Origin: Arabidopsis thaliana
Lineage: Eukaryota; Streptophyta; Magnoliopsida; Brassicales; Brassicaceae
Assembly: GCF_000001735.4 (NCBI RefSeq)
Contig: NC_003076.8
Span: forward strand, 2,790,001-2,854,000
Length of the DNA: 64,000 nt
Direction: 5' to 3'
The position numbers and the translations under genes are program-made. The notes under the pieces are model-generated. The model saw only the letters and a program-made list of their open reading frames with translations, did no database searches and had not been told where the DNA came from. This document shows positions 44,190-55,823 of the stretch, piece by piece (within the stretch, counting starts at the first letter, position 1; every line of letters starts with the position of its first letter).

Positions 44190-44466
44190 AAAGGCACTCT
44201 CCAACACCCATTTCTATGGACGCCATTTGGTAAGTCTTATGTTGTGTACTCATCTCTCTAGCATGTTCATTCTGACATTCTTCCTCAACTCTCTCTATAT
44301 GAGGTCTTTGCAGGTGCTCGAGTGGGCTCGTGATGACGAGAGCATGGAAGCGATTCAAAAATCTTGTGCTGCCAAGTATATGGGCCAAGAAAACGATAAT
44401 CCAAAGAAAAGGAAAAGCTCGACAGTTGTTGGTAGTGGTAGAGAGACGTCAAAGAAAAGGTTATAG
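44092..44466 (+). pseudogene. Out-of-frame remainder of RRM5 and tail of the Mrd1-like protein
   Basis: From about 44098 a different frame resumes the RRM5 consensus (RVGLPLKNV, KYAGYAFVEF, then NAKKALSNTHFYGRHL). It continues across an intron (44230-44313) into VLEWARDDESMEAI and a basic tail ending at the stop at 44464-44466. The exon 43920-44229 is 310 nt, one more than a multiple of three, so a single-base insertion (or a two-base loss) near 44095-44105 explains the break. Without it the protein would be about 754 residues. Confidence 0.75.
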
Positions 44467-44857
44467 AAGAAGATGGTTTTAGGGCGTTGGCGTGAAGTGA
44501 AGACGTGCGGTGAAAGTCTCTTATAAAATGAGAGGATAGCTGAATAGGCCCTCTCTGCAGTTTGTGATTCTCCTGTGTTTGAAGCGGAGCCGATCTTAAT
44601 TTTCTCATAATTATGATTACAAAGAGATTTCCTCAACTCTTCTATCGTTTGTTGTAGTTTTCAAAAATAAATAAATAAAATCAATAATTTACACGACAAG
44701 AATATTCCACCTATTTACTAAATTGTTCAAGTTAGAACCAATGGTGTAATTGATCGCTATTCAATAGTGTAAATTTCTTATTATTTTTTTAGTCTATAGA
44801 TGTTTAAGCAAGAATAAACTAAACATCTGTATATGATATTAACTTGAGACCGAGTCT
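44467..44857. other. Convergent 3' region of the RRM and RCC1 genes
   Basis: Both genes end into this 391-bp AT-rich spacer. No further feature is seen. Confidence 0.5.
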
Positions 44858-47513
44858 TCAAAAATGTTCAAGAACTGCTGCTGTATGATTGAAGCCACAA
44901 GATATATGCACTGCTCTTACATTCTTTCCCAAGTCCACCATTGCTGGTCTTGCATAGTCTACATCACTACCATGGCCCTACATATTAAGCATACCATATT
45001 TATTCTCTTCGACACTTGAAAATGTTGTTTCAGAGATTTGATCAATAAGATAAGATGATGAAACAAACCAATTGTCCACCAGAGGAATGTCCATCAACAG
45101 AGAATGTGCCGTGAGATCCTCCCCAGCCCCAGGTGAAGACATTGTTATCTGCAAACAAGTTTCAGAAATTGAGTTGAATTAACTTATACAATGAGAGAGG
45201 AAACAAATATGTTTTACTCAAAAGAGATGCTACCTGAAATAGCTGCAGTGTGCTTCCACCCACAAGATACCTGAGATACAGTAGACTCCAAGAAAGGACC
45301 TTCAACTCTCACAGGGGAGTGTGAGACATACGTTGAACTGAATTTTTTGAAATAAGAGTATAGGTACAGTTCAAGAACCTTGTTTTCATCTTATGGGGAA
45401 ACATTCTATTTTTTCGGGGTATGTAACTTACTCTGTTCCAAGGCACCCATTTTCGTTTGAGCCCCAGGTGTAAAGCTCCCCACCTCCTTCCAAAAACGAA
45501 GGAAACATCAAACGATGAGTTGTTATCGACCATCTTACAAACACAATATGTTCATAAATTTAGCAGAAACTAAAGAGCAGTTTTGGGCCTCTATAAAGAA
45601 TAACAAAAAGAAATTTGAGCAGGACAGGCATTTGCAGTATACAAGCAAACTCAATATCAAAGAAAGAACGATATAATAAGAGAGTATTACTTGTAACTAC
45701 ACATGTGTGGTAGCCACCACATGCAACTTCTTCTGCATATGGTACTTCACTGATAATCGATGGTGTTGTGGCATTTCTTACTCCTCCAAAGCCCTGTATT
45801 TTCCCATCAGATAGCTTCACATATATGACCACAGAAATCAAAGAAAAAGACATTTTCTTACCATCTTGTTTATAGATTTCTCTCCGAACATGAAAGCAGA
45901 GCCATTCTCTGCATTTGCAAACAAACCTCATAAAGTTCGGTAAATGGCACAACATTCATACTTTTAAGAAAGTAAATCAATACCATCAGTGCATGCTGAA
46001 TGCAGCAGACCAGCAGCAACATTTGTGACCTAGTGCTCGACAGAAAGAATGGAAAAACATAAGCATGAAAGTCTAAAGATTAAAACCACCACTAGGTAAC
46101 TAGAAACTCTTCATCCAAGGTGGATATTCTTCACCACTAGATTACCTTGATCCCCTCAAGTTCCTTGATAAGCCTTGGAGTAAACTCACTGCAATCAGGG
46201 GGATACTTTACAGTGCAATACAAGAAAATTATGAAGGAATCATGATAAAGTAAAGGAGGAAATGGGAAAATTCTTGTGAGCAAAAAATGCATGAGAAAGA
46301 GACAAAACGATATTGAAATTAAGTAAAACAAACCTGTTACTTCTTAAGATGCCAAAAAGACTGGACTGGTGACCGTGGCCAAGTCTTCCAGAGCCCCCTC
46401 CTCCCCAACTCAGGACTTCACCTCCATCTGCTCAAGAAAAAGATACCCTCAGATTTCTCCGAGTACTTAAAAGACAAAAAGGTGTTTTCTTCTGTATCCA
46501 GATAAGAATCGAGGATCCAAACCAGTAACAGCAACTGAATGCTCTGAACCCAAAGCCACGGATTGTATGGTGATGCCATGCAGAGCTTCCACTTTAGTTG
46601 GTACACGTACCACTCTTGCAGCCTCTTCATAAGAAAAAAAATGTATAAAGGAAAAGAACATGTAAATAGAGCAAGAAACTTGATGTATTAGGACATGCAT
46701 AGCAGTGCATAAATGTTTGAATGGAAAGTGATGTACTTTTTCCCAGTCCAAGCTGTCCACTTGAGTTCTTTCCCCACATGTAGAGTTCTCCATCAACTAA
46801 TGAAATGAAAGAGAGCAAATATGAGTGCCATACTATTTCAACAAGATCATGTTTAAGGTTCAGGTTATGACAATTCAATGAAGAACATTGTGGTTACTGG
46901 TTGTTTACCTGTAATAGCAGCGGAGTGATAATAACCAGCTGAAATGTGCAGAATATCCTTATCTAGTCCAGAAACTTCAAGCGGATCCTAAAATATCAAA
47001 TTTATAATTGAATTATCTGAGATAAAGACATGTGAAGGAAAAGAAAAGAAAAACCAGCAGCTCTATAGTGTTTTGACCAACCTACCAATTAGTAACATAC
47101 CATAGCATGACTTTTAACATCTGATACGCCAAGTTGACCACAATCATTAAGACCCGTTGCAAAGACTCTCCTCGTTTCTGTCACATGTGTAAGCTTATTA
47201 TCAGATACTCTTCAAAACCAATCACTGATTCAAAAGATGATAACTTTACAAAAACGCAACTCAACAACCACATGCCCAATTAAACAAAGCCAAGAAATGC
47301 TATCCAACGAAGACCACTCTAATACTGATTATATGCAGCTATGATCTGCAAATGGCATATACCAAAATGAATGAAATCTCAGCAACTCATTGAGATGCCA
47401 ATTCTCCGGATTTCTCAGCTCAATAGTCAACACAATTCTTCTCCCTCTACTTTTATTACTCACATTGCAACCTCTTAAGATTTCAAAGTTCCTGGATAAT
47501 CCACTAAATAAAA

Positions 47514-47545
<32 letters not shown>

Positions 47546-47866
47546 AACAAGTCGGGAGCTGAAGAAATCACCGGTGAGAAACAGAGTGTGAGCTCCGCCG
47601 CAAGCGACAGCTGTGATACTGTGATCACTCAAGGCAGAGCAAACGGCAGGTGTCCACTGAGAATCCAAGTTTCCGAGCCCTAATCTGCCGTAATCTCCAC
47701 TTCCCCACATCGCCGCAAATCGTTTCCCGCTCTCGCTCGATACCCATCTGCTACAGCAAACACCAATCGGACCCAATTTCGAATCTTTTAAAAGCCCACT
47801 CGTACAATTCGATCCCTGAATCCTCGACACAGGAATTCGAACTCGTCCGATGGCTCTAGTCAACAT
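44858..47866 (-). CDS. RCC1-repeat (beta-propeller) protein, probably mitochondrial
   Basis: Fourteen minus-strand exons: 47866-47572, 47177-47101, 46987-46909, 46796-46737, 46624-46523, 46427-46334, 46188-46146, 46029-45984, 45908-45862, 45793-45691, 45486-45432, 45337-45234, 45148-45069, 44977-44858, giving 434 residues. RCC1 repeats are marked by recurrent WGSGDYGRLGLG, ATGLNDCGQLG, WGKNSSGQLGLG, WGGGGSGRLGHG, WGSNENGCLG and GGQLGHGS, each followed by a blade with CGxxHT or SxEHS. This predicts a seven-bladed propeller. The first 45 residues (MLTRAIGRVRIPVSRI) are basic and amphipathic, as in a mitochondrial presequence. Plant members include UVR8 and organelle splicing factors; which role applies is not visible. 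No UVR8-type Trp cluster was checked. A simple repeat lies in intron 1. Confidence 0.87.
47510..47545. repeat. (A)n(AT)n microsatellite in RCC1 gene intron 1
   Basis: A run of A is followed by about twelve AT dinucleotides ending near 47544. It lies about 30 bp inside the first intron from the exon 1 donor and is likely length-polymorphic. Confidence 0.9.
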
Positions 47867-48463
47867 TTTCACTTGTAGAAATCAAAAGAAAATGTGATTA
47901 AAGGAGATCAATTTAGATAGTTAAAATGGATGGATTCTTCTTCTTCTTCTTCTCCGTTTGAAAAGAGACTAGATTTTTCATGGAGAGATTGAACTCGTAA
48001 ATGGAATCACATGATGATCAACAACAAGGAAGAAGAAACTGATGGATAGCAAGAATGCTACGTCTTCCCGTTATTGAAAGTCTCTAGAATGACAAGATTT
48101 TTCGAAATCGGTCCTTTCCAGTTCTTTTTTCTATTTGTCAAATTCGCCTTTTAAGTTTGTTTTGTACAATTTCACACCCAAATCAGACAATTGGTTTTGT
48201 GAATCTGTTTTCTTTTGGCTTAATTATGATCACTCATAGGAAAATATATATATGTTCGTCGTATCAAATAGTGTGATCATACTACTTGATAGTCTCACAT
48301 TAACTCAATATTTACACTTTGAATATATAAATACATACATGATGAGTTTACTAACACTTGGATGTATATGCTGAACAATTAAGATGCATCTTTGTCTTCT
48401 CTTATTTTGGCTAAGGATATATTTTAAATGAATAAATCTTGAGGTTGTGGTCATTTGTGCCTC
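47867..48463. other. Divergent spacer between the RCC1 gene and MIR166C
   Basis: The left part is the RCC1 gene leader, with a ttc repeat at about 47937-47952. The rest is AT-rich DNA leading into the MIR166C promoter. No other gene is seen. Confidence 0.45.
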
Positions 48464-48471
48464 TATATATA
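48464..48471 (+). promoter_or_regulatory. TATA box of MIR166C
   Basis: TATATATA lies about 170 bp upstream of the hairpin. The flanks (tggtcatttg before it, tctcacacata after it) recur around the TATA box of the second MIR166 gene near 50510-50550, which supports function. Confidence 0.6.
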
Positions 48472-48635
48472 CAAGACATAGGTTTATTTTGTCTCACACA
48501 TACCTTTCTTTCTCTTCTTCTTCTTACGAAAAGTTTCATCACATTCACATTATCTTTAACTTTGGTCTCTTTTCTTTTTTGTCTCTTTTCTCTTCTTGAT
48601 AACGTGGTTCTAGTCTTGATTAATTCATTGTTGTG

Positions 48636-48770
48636 CGATTTAGTGTTGAGAGGATTGTTGTCTGGCTCGAGGTCATGAAGAAGAGAATCACTCGAATTAA
48701 TTTGGAAGAACAAATTAAGAAAACCCTAGATGATTCTCGGACCAGGCTTCATTCCCCCTAACCTACTTAT
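48636..48770 (+). ncRNA. MIR166C: MIR166 precursor, copy c
   Basis: The mature miR166 is the 21-nt stretch at 48737-48757, starting TCGGACCAGG and ending CATTCCCC. The passenger strand is on the 5' arm at about 48652-48672 (ends CTGGCTCGAGG). The arms pair with a few mismatches and a 64-nt loop between duplex strands. miR166 directs cleavage of class III HD-ZIP transcription factor mRNAs (PHB, PHV, REV), setting leaf and vascular polarity. The letter c is from memory of the locus; the 21-nt sequence itself is shared by all family members. Confidence 0.95.
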
Positions 48771-49098
48771 CGCTTTTCGCCCACTTTCTTTCTTTAGTCT
48801 TTTTTGTCTTAGTTTCATATTTGTTCTATCTTGCGACCGAGGTAAATTTTGATCTTGTTATTAGATTAATTACTCTACATGACACACAAAACTGTTGTCT
48901 ATATGTTTCTATATATAGCTTTTTGGTTTTGTTTAGTTATCATATTATAGAGCTCTTACATATATGAAAGTATAAATAGAGACTTTGAGAAACTGAGAAA
49001 ATTAGAGGTATTCAAAGATTGAATGATATTTTTCTTTCATATGTACCCTTTTCTTTTTGGGGTTTATGGATGCTTTTCTTCAATATATTTCAACCAGT
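48771..49098. other. Downstream transcript region of MIR166C
   Basis: T-rich sequence, probably part of the primary transcript or its intron. No coding sequence is seen. Confidence 0.4.
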
Positions 49099-49292
49099 AT
49101 CTTTCACGTCACAATTCACATCTTAACGTTCTCTCTCTCTCCCTCTCCGTCACGAGTCACGATCTCTGAAAATTGGTTTCTGTAATAATCTAAAATACAG
49201 GAAGAAGATTGTTTCTAATTACGTGTAATTTCATTTCATATTGAAGACAACGACGAGACTTAAATTTTCTTAAAACCGTCACTGTCAAATAT
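49099..49292 (+). other. Conserved block downstream of MIR166C (copy 1)
   Basis: About 190 bp starting tcacgtcacaattcacatc matches 51119-51310 downstream of MIR166D, sharing gtcacgagtca, ctgtaataatctaaaa, gtttctaattacgtgtaa and cttaaaacc. It lies about 350 bp past the mature miRNA and holds no reading frame. It is probably part of the duplicated unit, perhaps a later exon of the primary transcript or a control element. Confidence 0.7.
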
Positions 49293-50529
49293 CTTTTACG
49301 TGCCTTTTATTTGCTCTTCGCTTTATCCTTCTTCTTTTTATGTGGTCTTCTCATTTTTTTCCAACGTCTGTCTATCTCACTTTGTTGTCCATCTATAGCT
49401 AATTAGCCTTGTTTTTCCAACGTTCTATAAATTATAACGTTACTATATACTCTATGCAATTAAAGCTCCTTTGAGTATGTGATTAAACTTAATTTTATAT
49501 AAAAATAAATAGAAACTTAATATGTACAAGAAAAAATCGTTTTAAAGTAAACTTACCTCTTGATAAAAAAGAAAAAGAAAAAGAAAAATAGAAGTAAACT
49601 TACCTCTAACTAAACTTAGTTGAGCAAAACTTTCCCATAGCTTAACCTAAGTTTTCAAAAAATTATAAACATTAATTTAAAATAAGCAAATCTAATATAT
49701 TCCTAATGTCACTATATAATATACCAGAAGGTTAGCTAAAGGAATAAAGGATGATAATGTTAAATTTTAATCAGTTTTCAAAGATTGAATTAGTTCATCT
49801 TTTTTTTTTAAAACATATCAAAATAATTAGTAAAATAATAATAAAACCCCAAATGGTATGTTGACCAATAATAAAGACAAAAAGTGTTTTATAGTTGAAT
49901 TTTAAAATAGTCTTGTATAGTTGCATATAAATTAAAAAAGCGATCTAGTATAGGAAAAATTTGGACGTACCGAGGTAAAGACCAAAACAATGTTTTGTCA
50001 TTTTCACAACAATCAATGCATATGTTCGTGAAGTCGTCACGAACCACCTATATAAGCCAATGCATCCATATATATAAAGATATAACACACATATAGATAT
50101 AGTACAAGTTAAATGAAAAATATTTTGATTGTACAATTAGAATTCTGATTATACTTTAGAATAAAAAGAACAGAAAAAAGTAGAAGTTCATTGAGAGAGA
50201 TCCAAAAGAAATAATAAGGCAATAATGAGATAGAAACCATGGTACTTGTCTCCAATTAACTACTGTTGACCTCGGAAAAGAAGGAAATTGAAGAAACAAC
50301 TAAAGACAAATGAAGATATATACATGGAGGAAAAGTTTGAATGTACATATGGAGTATGTTTTACTTTTATCTTTACAACTCCGGATTTCACTGTAAACTT
50401 CTATATAAGGCAACCCCTACACACACTATATTAAGACAGTTACCAAAACCCCAAAATTTTACTAAATTAATGTAAGAGAAGTAAATATGAATTTTTTTGT
50501 CTTGTGGTCATTTGCTCCTCTCTCCTATG
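49293..50529. other. AT-rich spacer between the MIR166 genes
   Basis: No gene is seen. There is a direct repeat of agtaaacttacctct at about 49547 and 49593 separated by an A/G-rich run. The right end is the MIR166D promoter. Confidence 0.4.
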
Positions 50530-50537
50530 TATAAATA
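50530..50537 (+). promoter_or_regulatory. TATA box of MIR166D
   Basis: TATAAATA lies about 100 bp upstream of the MIR166D hairpin, in the same context (gtggtcatttg before, cctcacacata after) as the MIR166C TATA box. Confidence 0.6.
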
Positions 50538-50617
50538 TTCGCCTCACACATAGACCTATTTAGCTTCTTCTTCTTCTTCTTCTTCTGTCTACTTACATAA
50601 AGTTATCCTGCTTTGGT

Positions 50618-50740
50618 TTAGGGTTGAGAGGAATATTGTCTGGCTCGAGGTCATGAAGAAGATCGGTAGATTGATTCATTTTAAAGAGTGAAATCCCTAA
50701 ATGATTCTCGGACCAGGCTTCATTCCCCCCAACCGACATA
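50618..50740 (+). ncRNA. MIR166D: MIR166 precursor, copy d
   Basis: The mature miR166 is at 50708-50728, identical to copy c over all 21 nt. The passenger strand is at 50630-50650 (starts GGAATATTGTC, ends CTCGAGG). The loop is slightly shorter than in copy c and diverged, while the stem is conserved. It lies 1971 bp from copy c in the same orientation, so it is a local tandem duplicate with its own TATA box. Confidence 0.95.
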
Positions 50741-51118
50741 TCACATTCTTACTTAATTCTTTTTTCTTTTTTGTCTATCTGCTTTGATACTTCTTGTGAA
50801 ATGGGGTTTGTTGACTATATATAATTTGTAGATCCTGAAGTGAGAGCTACATTTTCATCATTTCTCCTGATTAATCTATATCAAAAAGAAAAATGTTGTT
50901 TACATGCATGTTTCTCAGCTGTTAGAGGGTCTGTCTAAATCTCGAGGAAGGTCCCAATTATTATAAGTCATAACATATAGAGCTATTGTATAAAGTAGTA
51001 AGATTCAAGATTGTCTCATAGTTTGCCTTCAATGTTAAACACCTATCATTTCTAGATTTATGCATGCATTTTATATTTTCTATTGATTTTCCCTTTTAAA
51101 ATCTCGATTTTTTTTCCT
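50741..51118. other. Downstream transcript region of MIR166D
   Basis: AT-rich DNA corresponding in position to the region after MIR166C. No coding sequence is seen. Confidence 0.4.
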
Positions 51119-51310
51119 TTTTCACATCACAATTCACATCCAAATATCTTGACCCTTTCTCTTCAGTCACGAGTCAAGACCTCTGAGACTTGGTTCTGTA
51201 ATAATCTAAAACCTAGAAAGAAGTTTGTTTCTAATTACGTGTAACTTCATTTCACATTGAAGGAAGACAATGATGGGACTTTCGTTTTTTCTTAAAACCA
51301 TCACTATCAA
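51119..51310 (+). other. Conserved block downstream of MIR166D (copy 2)
   Basis: This is the counterpart of 49099-49292, with long matched runs and a few small gaps. It stands out because the DNA between the hairpin and the block has largely diverged. There is no open reading frame in either copy. Confidence 0.7.
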
Positions 51311-51535
51311 ATTTCATTGACTTACCTTTACTTCTTTGTTCCTTGCTATTATCCTCCTTATTGTTCGGTGCTCTCTCACTCTATTTTATCAAAGTGAAAT
51401 ATAAACACTAAAAACAGATGAAACATTAAAAAGAGATCAGATAATTTCAATCCAATGTTACAATTTACATAAATACATGTTTATCTTTGCGAGTTACAAG
51501 ACTACACAAATAGTGAAATGTACATAATTAATGCT

Positions 51536-54500
51536 TCAATATTGAACCCAATTGATATCAAGATCTTTAAGATTGTACAACCATTTCTCGGTATCTTGAG
51601 AGACGTAAGGTTTATTATTCTTATTAACCGTTGAATTTAAATCGGCCTCAGTAGATTCAGTTCTCAGTATCGTGTTACCGTTGTCTTTACGAGAATTTAG
51701 CTGCCTGTTTGGATGTCTCACGTTCAATGCTAAAAGACGAGATACTTCGTGTAATCCTCCCCATTTCTCGAGCGCCCGAGCAATGTCATAACGACCTGAA
51801 ACAACAGACCAAATGTTTCTCAGACCAATCCGATTGAGAAGAACACACAGAGCTTAAATTGAGTTTACTGTTTGTACCTGCTCGTTCGAAAGATTTTCTG
51901 CTCGGCATAAATGATGGATCCATTCCCCAACTCTGTTGAAATCTTCCTATCTGCAACCACATGCAGAGGGAGAAGCTCTTGTAAACACCATGGCAACAGT
52001 GGTTTTAATTTTTGAACATGTCTAGAAACTTTACCTCCTCTTGCAAGTTTTCGAGATTGTCCCAATATCCTTTCGGTTTTCGGTGTTTATAAGCAAGTGA
52101 AAGATTCATCATCAAAGCTATTCTCCTAAATCCACCCATTCTTGTAATGGCTTTTTCAATGTCAACTCTTCCATGTAACCGAAGCTGCTTCCTCATGGGC
52201 ATGAATCCTTCTTGTCCATGTTCTGATATGAACTTGAGAATTTCTGATTTCAAGACTTCAATGTCTCTTTGTAGACCAGGAATCCTCCGTCTCTGCTTAG
52301 TTTGGTCTGAACCATCATCATTATTGTAAACTGTCTCAACTGATTTGGCACGAGATGAAGAACATGTTTCCTCTGAAACTTGACATGTCTCCAGTTTACA
52401 TGACTCTGAAGATTTCTCTCCTCTTTTCTCAATGTAATCCCGGATAGCGCATAAATTTGACGGAAGATCTTCATATATAACCTGAAAAGATTCAGAGAAA
52501 ACATTGTGGTTCCAATAAGAAAAAAAAAAGATTGCACTGAACTCAGTCAATTGTAAGCCAAACCTCTTCCATGATTGCTTCAGAAAGAAATGAATCTTTT
52601 CTCATTTTGGACTCCACGGTATACTTGAGAAGTGTGTGGTGACTTCCTAGTTGTTCAAAAATCCATTTCCCCTCTAGCGAGTCAAAGTCTCCTTCAACCT
52701 GTTCAAATCTGATTTCCTGCTCACGAATCTCATGCAAATCGAGAACAGCTCTTGCATGAAGCACCATGTAAAGCAGGCCTTTGCATCCTTCCTGAAAACA
52801 GAATTCAGTTTTAGTTATATAATTTCTTGAAATCAAGAAAAGAAACATTGGCTTTGGCCAGTATCAGAATTTTGATCTTCAAGACCAGACTAAATACAGA
52901 GCCTTTCTGAATCATGAAAGAGCAAATTATGAGTCATATTTTGGCAACCAAATTCTCTCTTCAGATTTTTCCAGTGTTAGTACCCAATACAAGTACTTGT
53001 AGAATGATTCCTTCTAGTCCTTGCCAAATTTGATTACAAGGTAACCGTGGATGAGAATGCTCATACCTGAAGTATTCGGACTTTATTGTTATCGCGTGAC
53101 AAAATCTTGCTGATTGCCAAATTTGGAACTATCCTGATAGGTTCATGAACAATAAACGCAGAAGAACAAGAGATATATATAAGCCAACACAACAAATATT
53201 TGAAGAAGATTGACAAGAAAATCCTCCTTAAGGTCAGAACAGTGAAGCCCGGATATGATAAATATATGTGTTCGGTACTTACTCTGGAAGACTCTCATAA
53301 GACGTTAGAACTTTCCAAACTTCACAAACAGGAGCTTTAACTGTTATACTAGCAACGGCGCATCGGTGAACACCTCCATTTTCCTTCATCCAAGAAAAAA
53401 ACCACTGACTCATAAACACAAAAGATGGGAAAACTTTTTTTTTTCATAGTATATAGAGTAAGTTTTGAGCCAAACTACTTACCAATAGACCATCAAATCT
53501 ACGAAGATGAACTTCATCCACGGTGCAAGGTTTATCAAGCTTGCAGGCTTTTCCATACACTCCCCAATTGTTGTTCAATTCATTTGAATGAGCTAATGAT
53601 CCAACACTGGAGGCAACAGATCTCTCCGTAGCAAGACTATCGAACTCAATACCATTAGAAGGGGCTGGCTGTGAAGATATTATACCCAACAAATCTTCTA
53701 TTATTGACGGCTTTCCGCAATCTTTATAAATTTTCTCAGCTTGGCGAGCTACGGCCCGGAGATTTACAGGAAGATCTGATCTGATTATCCTCTCTAAGAA
53801 AATGGCAGGGAAGTTAAATCTTGGGATTACGTTTACTTCGTATGACAAGACAGTTCCTACGGACCTGGAGAAAGAGAAAAACAAATGTTTGGAACATAGA
53901 TGGTTCCAAAATGATCCGTGGTTAGAAATGCATAACAGACTGTTTACAGAAAGAATTTCTCTGATACACATTTATAGAGGATTTAATTTAAATGATGATA
54001 GGATGAGCACACAAACTTCTTACGGGGATTAATGAGTGTACCTGATACCAGATTTCACAGACCACTTTCCCTCAAACTTTTTGAAATCACCATCTACCAT
54101 AGAGAAGTGAAGCTCACGACCATTTGGCTAATAAGATAATAGGAAAAACTACATTAATAGAGATGTATGGATTGAGAAACAAATGTAATATAAGAACTCA
54201 AGAGTAAAGATTAACTAATTAACCAAACAACAAAACTACTTGTTACAAATAACATCTTGTTGTACCCTAAGTAACCAATGCAATGAGTGCAAAGCAGGCT
54301 GAAAGAGAACTCATTAGAACCATGGATATTTTCAAGAGTAAACCTCACTATGATTGTTTTTTCTAGAACTAATAAGAGGTTAGGAATAAGGATCTAGAGA
54401 AAGTGGGAAGCAGGCAACTCCTTATCAACCATGATTACAGATCATCCAGTGTAAAGGAAACCTCTTGATTCTTAACAAAAGCTAAGATATGCATAAAAAA

Positions 54501-55335
54501 AGAGACCACAGAATCCGGAAGAGTTTGCAGGTTTTAGACTCAATCCCAATCATTCAGCAAGAGAAAAGTAAAGGCTTAAGAGTGCTCACAGAATCTAGAC
54601 ACTCATGGAGATCAAGGACAACACGAGCCTCAATATGCCAATACAAGGCTCTTTGAAGGCCTCGTTGCTCCAGCCATATACGTCCTGGATGTGGACAAGG
54701 AATTCTTCCACTACAAGTTGAAACAATATACCATCAACAAAGAGAGGTAACTAAGCATGGAGATTCAGCATTCTCTTGGAGACGTATAGTCATTGTATTC
54801 AGTATAAACAATTTCAATGGCATGAACCAGATAACATAAAAATTGAATCTTTAGAGATTATTCAGAAGAATTCTGTAGATAAACACAAACAAAATGATAA
54901 GAATCTGAAAGAAAAAAGTGGGTATTACTGAGGGAAGTACCTCCAAACGAGATTGGGTATGAAATCAGCAAGTCGTTCATAATCAGTAAGAACATTCCAA
55001 ACAGATTGAGAATCAGAATCGACCCAGATTTCGCCTCTTATCCTCCGTTCTCTCCACGAGATCACATCAACCTCACAACGCACTTTTCTCTCTCCTCTCT
55101 CGTCGAAACCTAATCCACTATCTCTCCTCAACCCGTTATCACCTCTACCACCGGCGCCGCTATGTCTCGTTCCATGGCACTTGGCGACCCCGCCGCCGAT
55201 CCCGGAGGTGGAAATGGACGAGAATACTCGAATCCGAGAGGGAGATGGGAGCAACACACTTAAAAACACTGGTTCATTGAGGAAATTGATAGTGTGAACG
55301 CCATGAGAGAGATGTGGAAACTTGCTCACTGACAT
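51536..55335 (-). CDS. HCF145: Plastid RNA-binding protein HCF145 (two SRPBCC domains plus TMR repeats)
   Basis: Ten minus-strand exons: 55335-54941, 54710-54590, 54127-54042, 53864-53483, 53383-53283, 53133-53067, 52791-52564, 52481-52035, 51950-51878, 51795-51536, giving 719 residues. A transit peptide of about 60 residues leads into a first SRPBCC (polyketide cyclase-like) domain (SVWNVLTDYERLADFIPNL) and a second one (VCEVWKVLTSYESLPEIVPN). The C-terminus has two related units: MRKQLRLHGRVDIEKAI, MGGFRRIA and SRKSFERAGRYDIARAL, WGGLHEVS, matching the TMR motif. HCF145 binds and stabilises the psaA 5' UTR in chloroplasts and is needed for photosystem I; this link is from memory of the locus. 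The last 60 residues are polar and unremarkable. Confidence 0.9.
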
Positions 55336-55599
55336 TAGCGAAAGGTGTTCGACGAAATGTGTCAGTGTAGAGGAAGAAGATACTGTTGCAGAGTGTTACA
55401 TTACCGTTAAATATTCTCAGCCACCGGATTTTTTCTTATTTTATATATTTGATGTATGGTTGAAATTCACCTTTTGTTCTTCAATAGACATTATATTCGA
55501 AACCATGATTTAAACTTTATTGTTCCTCTGAAGTTTTGTATTTGCATTTTCATGTTACAAAAAATATTATAACAAGGAAACACAAACATAAACACCAAC

Positions 55600-55641
<42 letters not shown>

Positions 55642-55823
55642 AGACTTAGAAGACAAATGCAACAAGACTCTTAAACCAATATGATGGATGATGATCCAAC
55701 ACAGAGAGGAGAAAGAGAAACAAAGGAGACTCTTAAACACAAAACAACACAAGAGAAGCTAAAACACCAAACGAAACCAGCATCAATCACTGATGAGACT
55801 TATCCTTTACTCATCACTCACTC
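55336..55823. other. Spacer between HCF145 and ARI16
   Basis: It holds the HCF145 leader and the ARI16 3' UTR. An AAC microsatellite (55599-55641) lies in the probable ARI16 3' UTR. No gene is seen. Confidence 0.5.
55599..55641. repeat. (AAC)n microsatellite
   Basis: About fourteen uninterrupted AAC units, read as GTT in the likely ARI16 transcript. Probably polymorphic in length. Confidence 0.95.

Noticed and set aside
55567-55752. Leu-rich minus-strand frame near 55.6 kb
   Set aside because: It is produced by the AAC microsatellite read as leucine codons.
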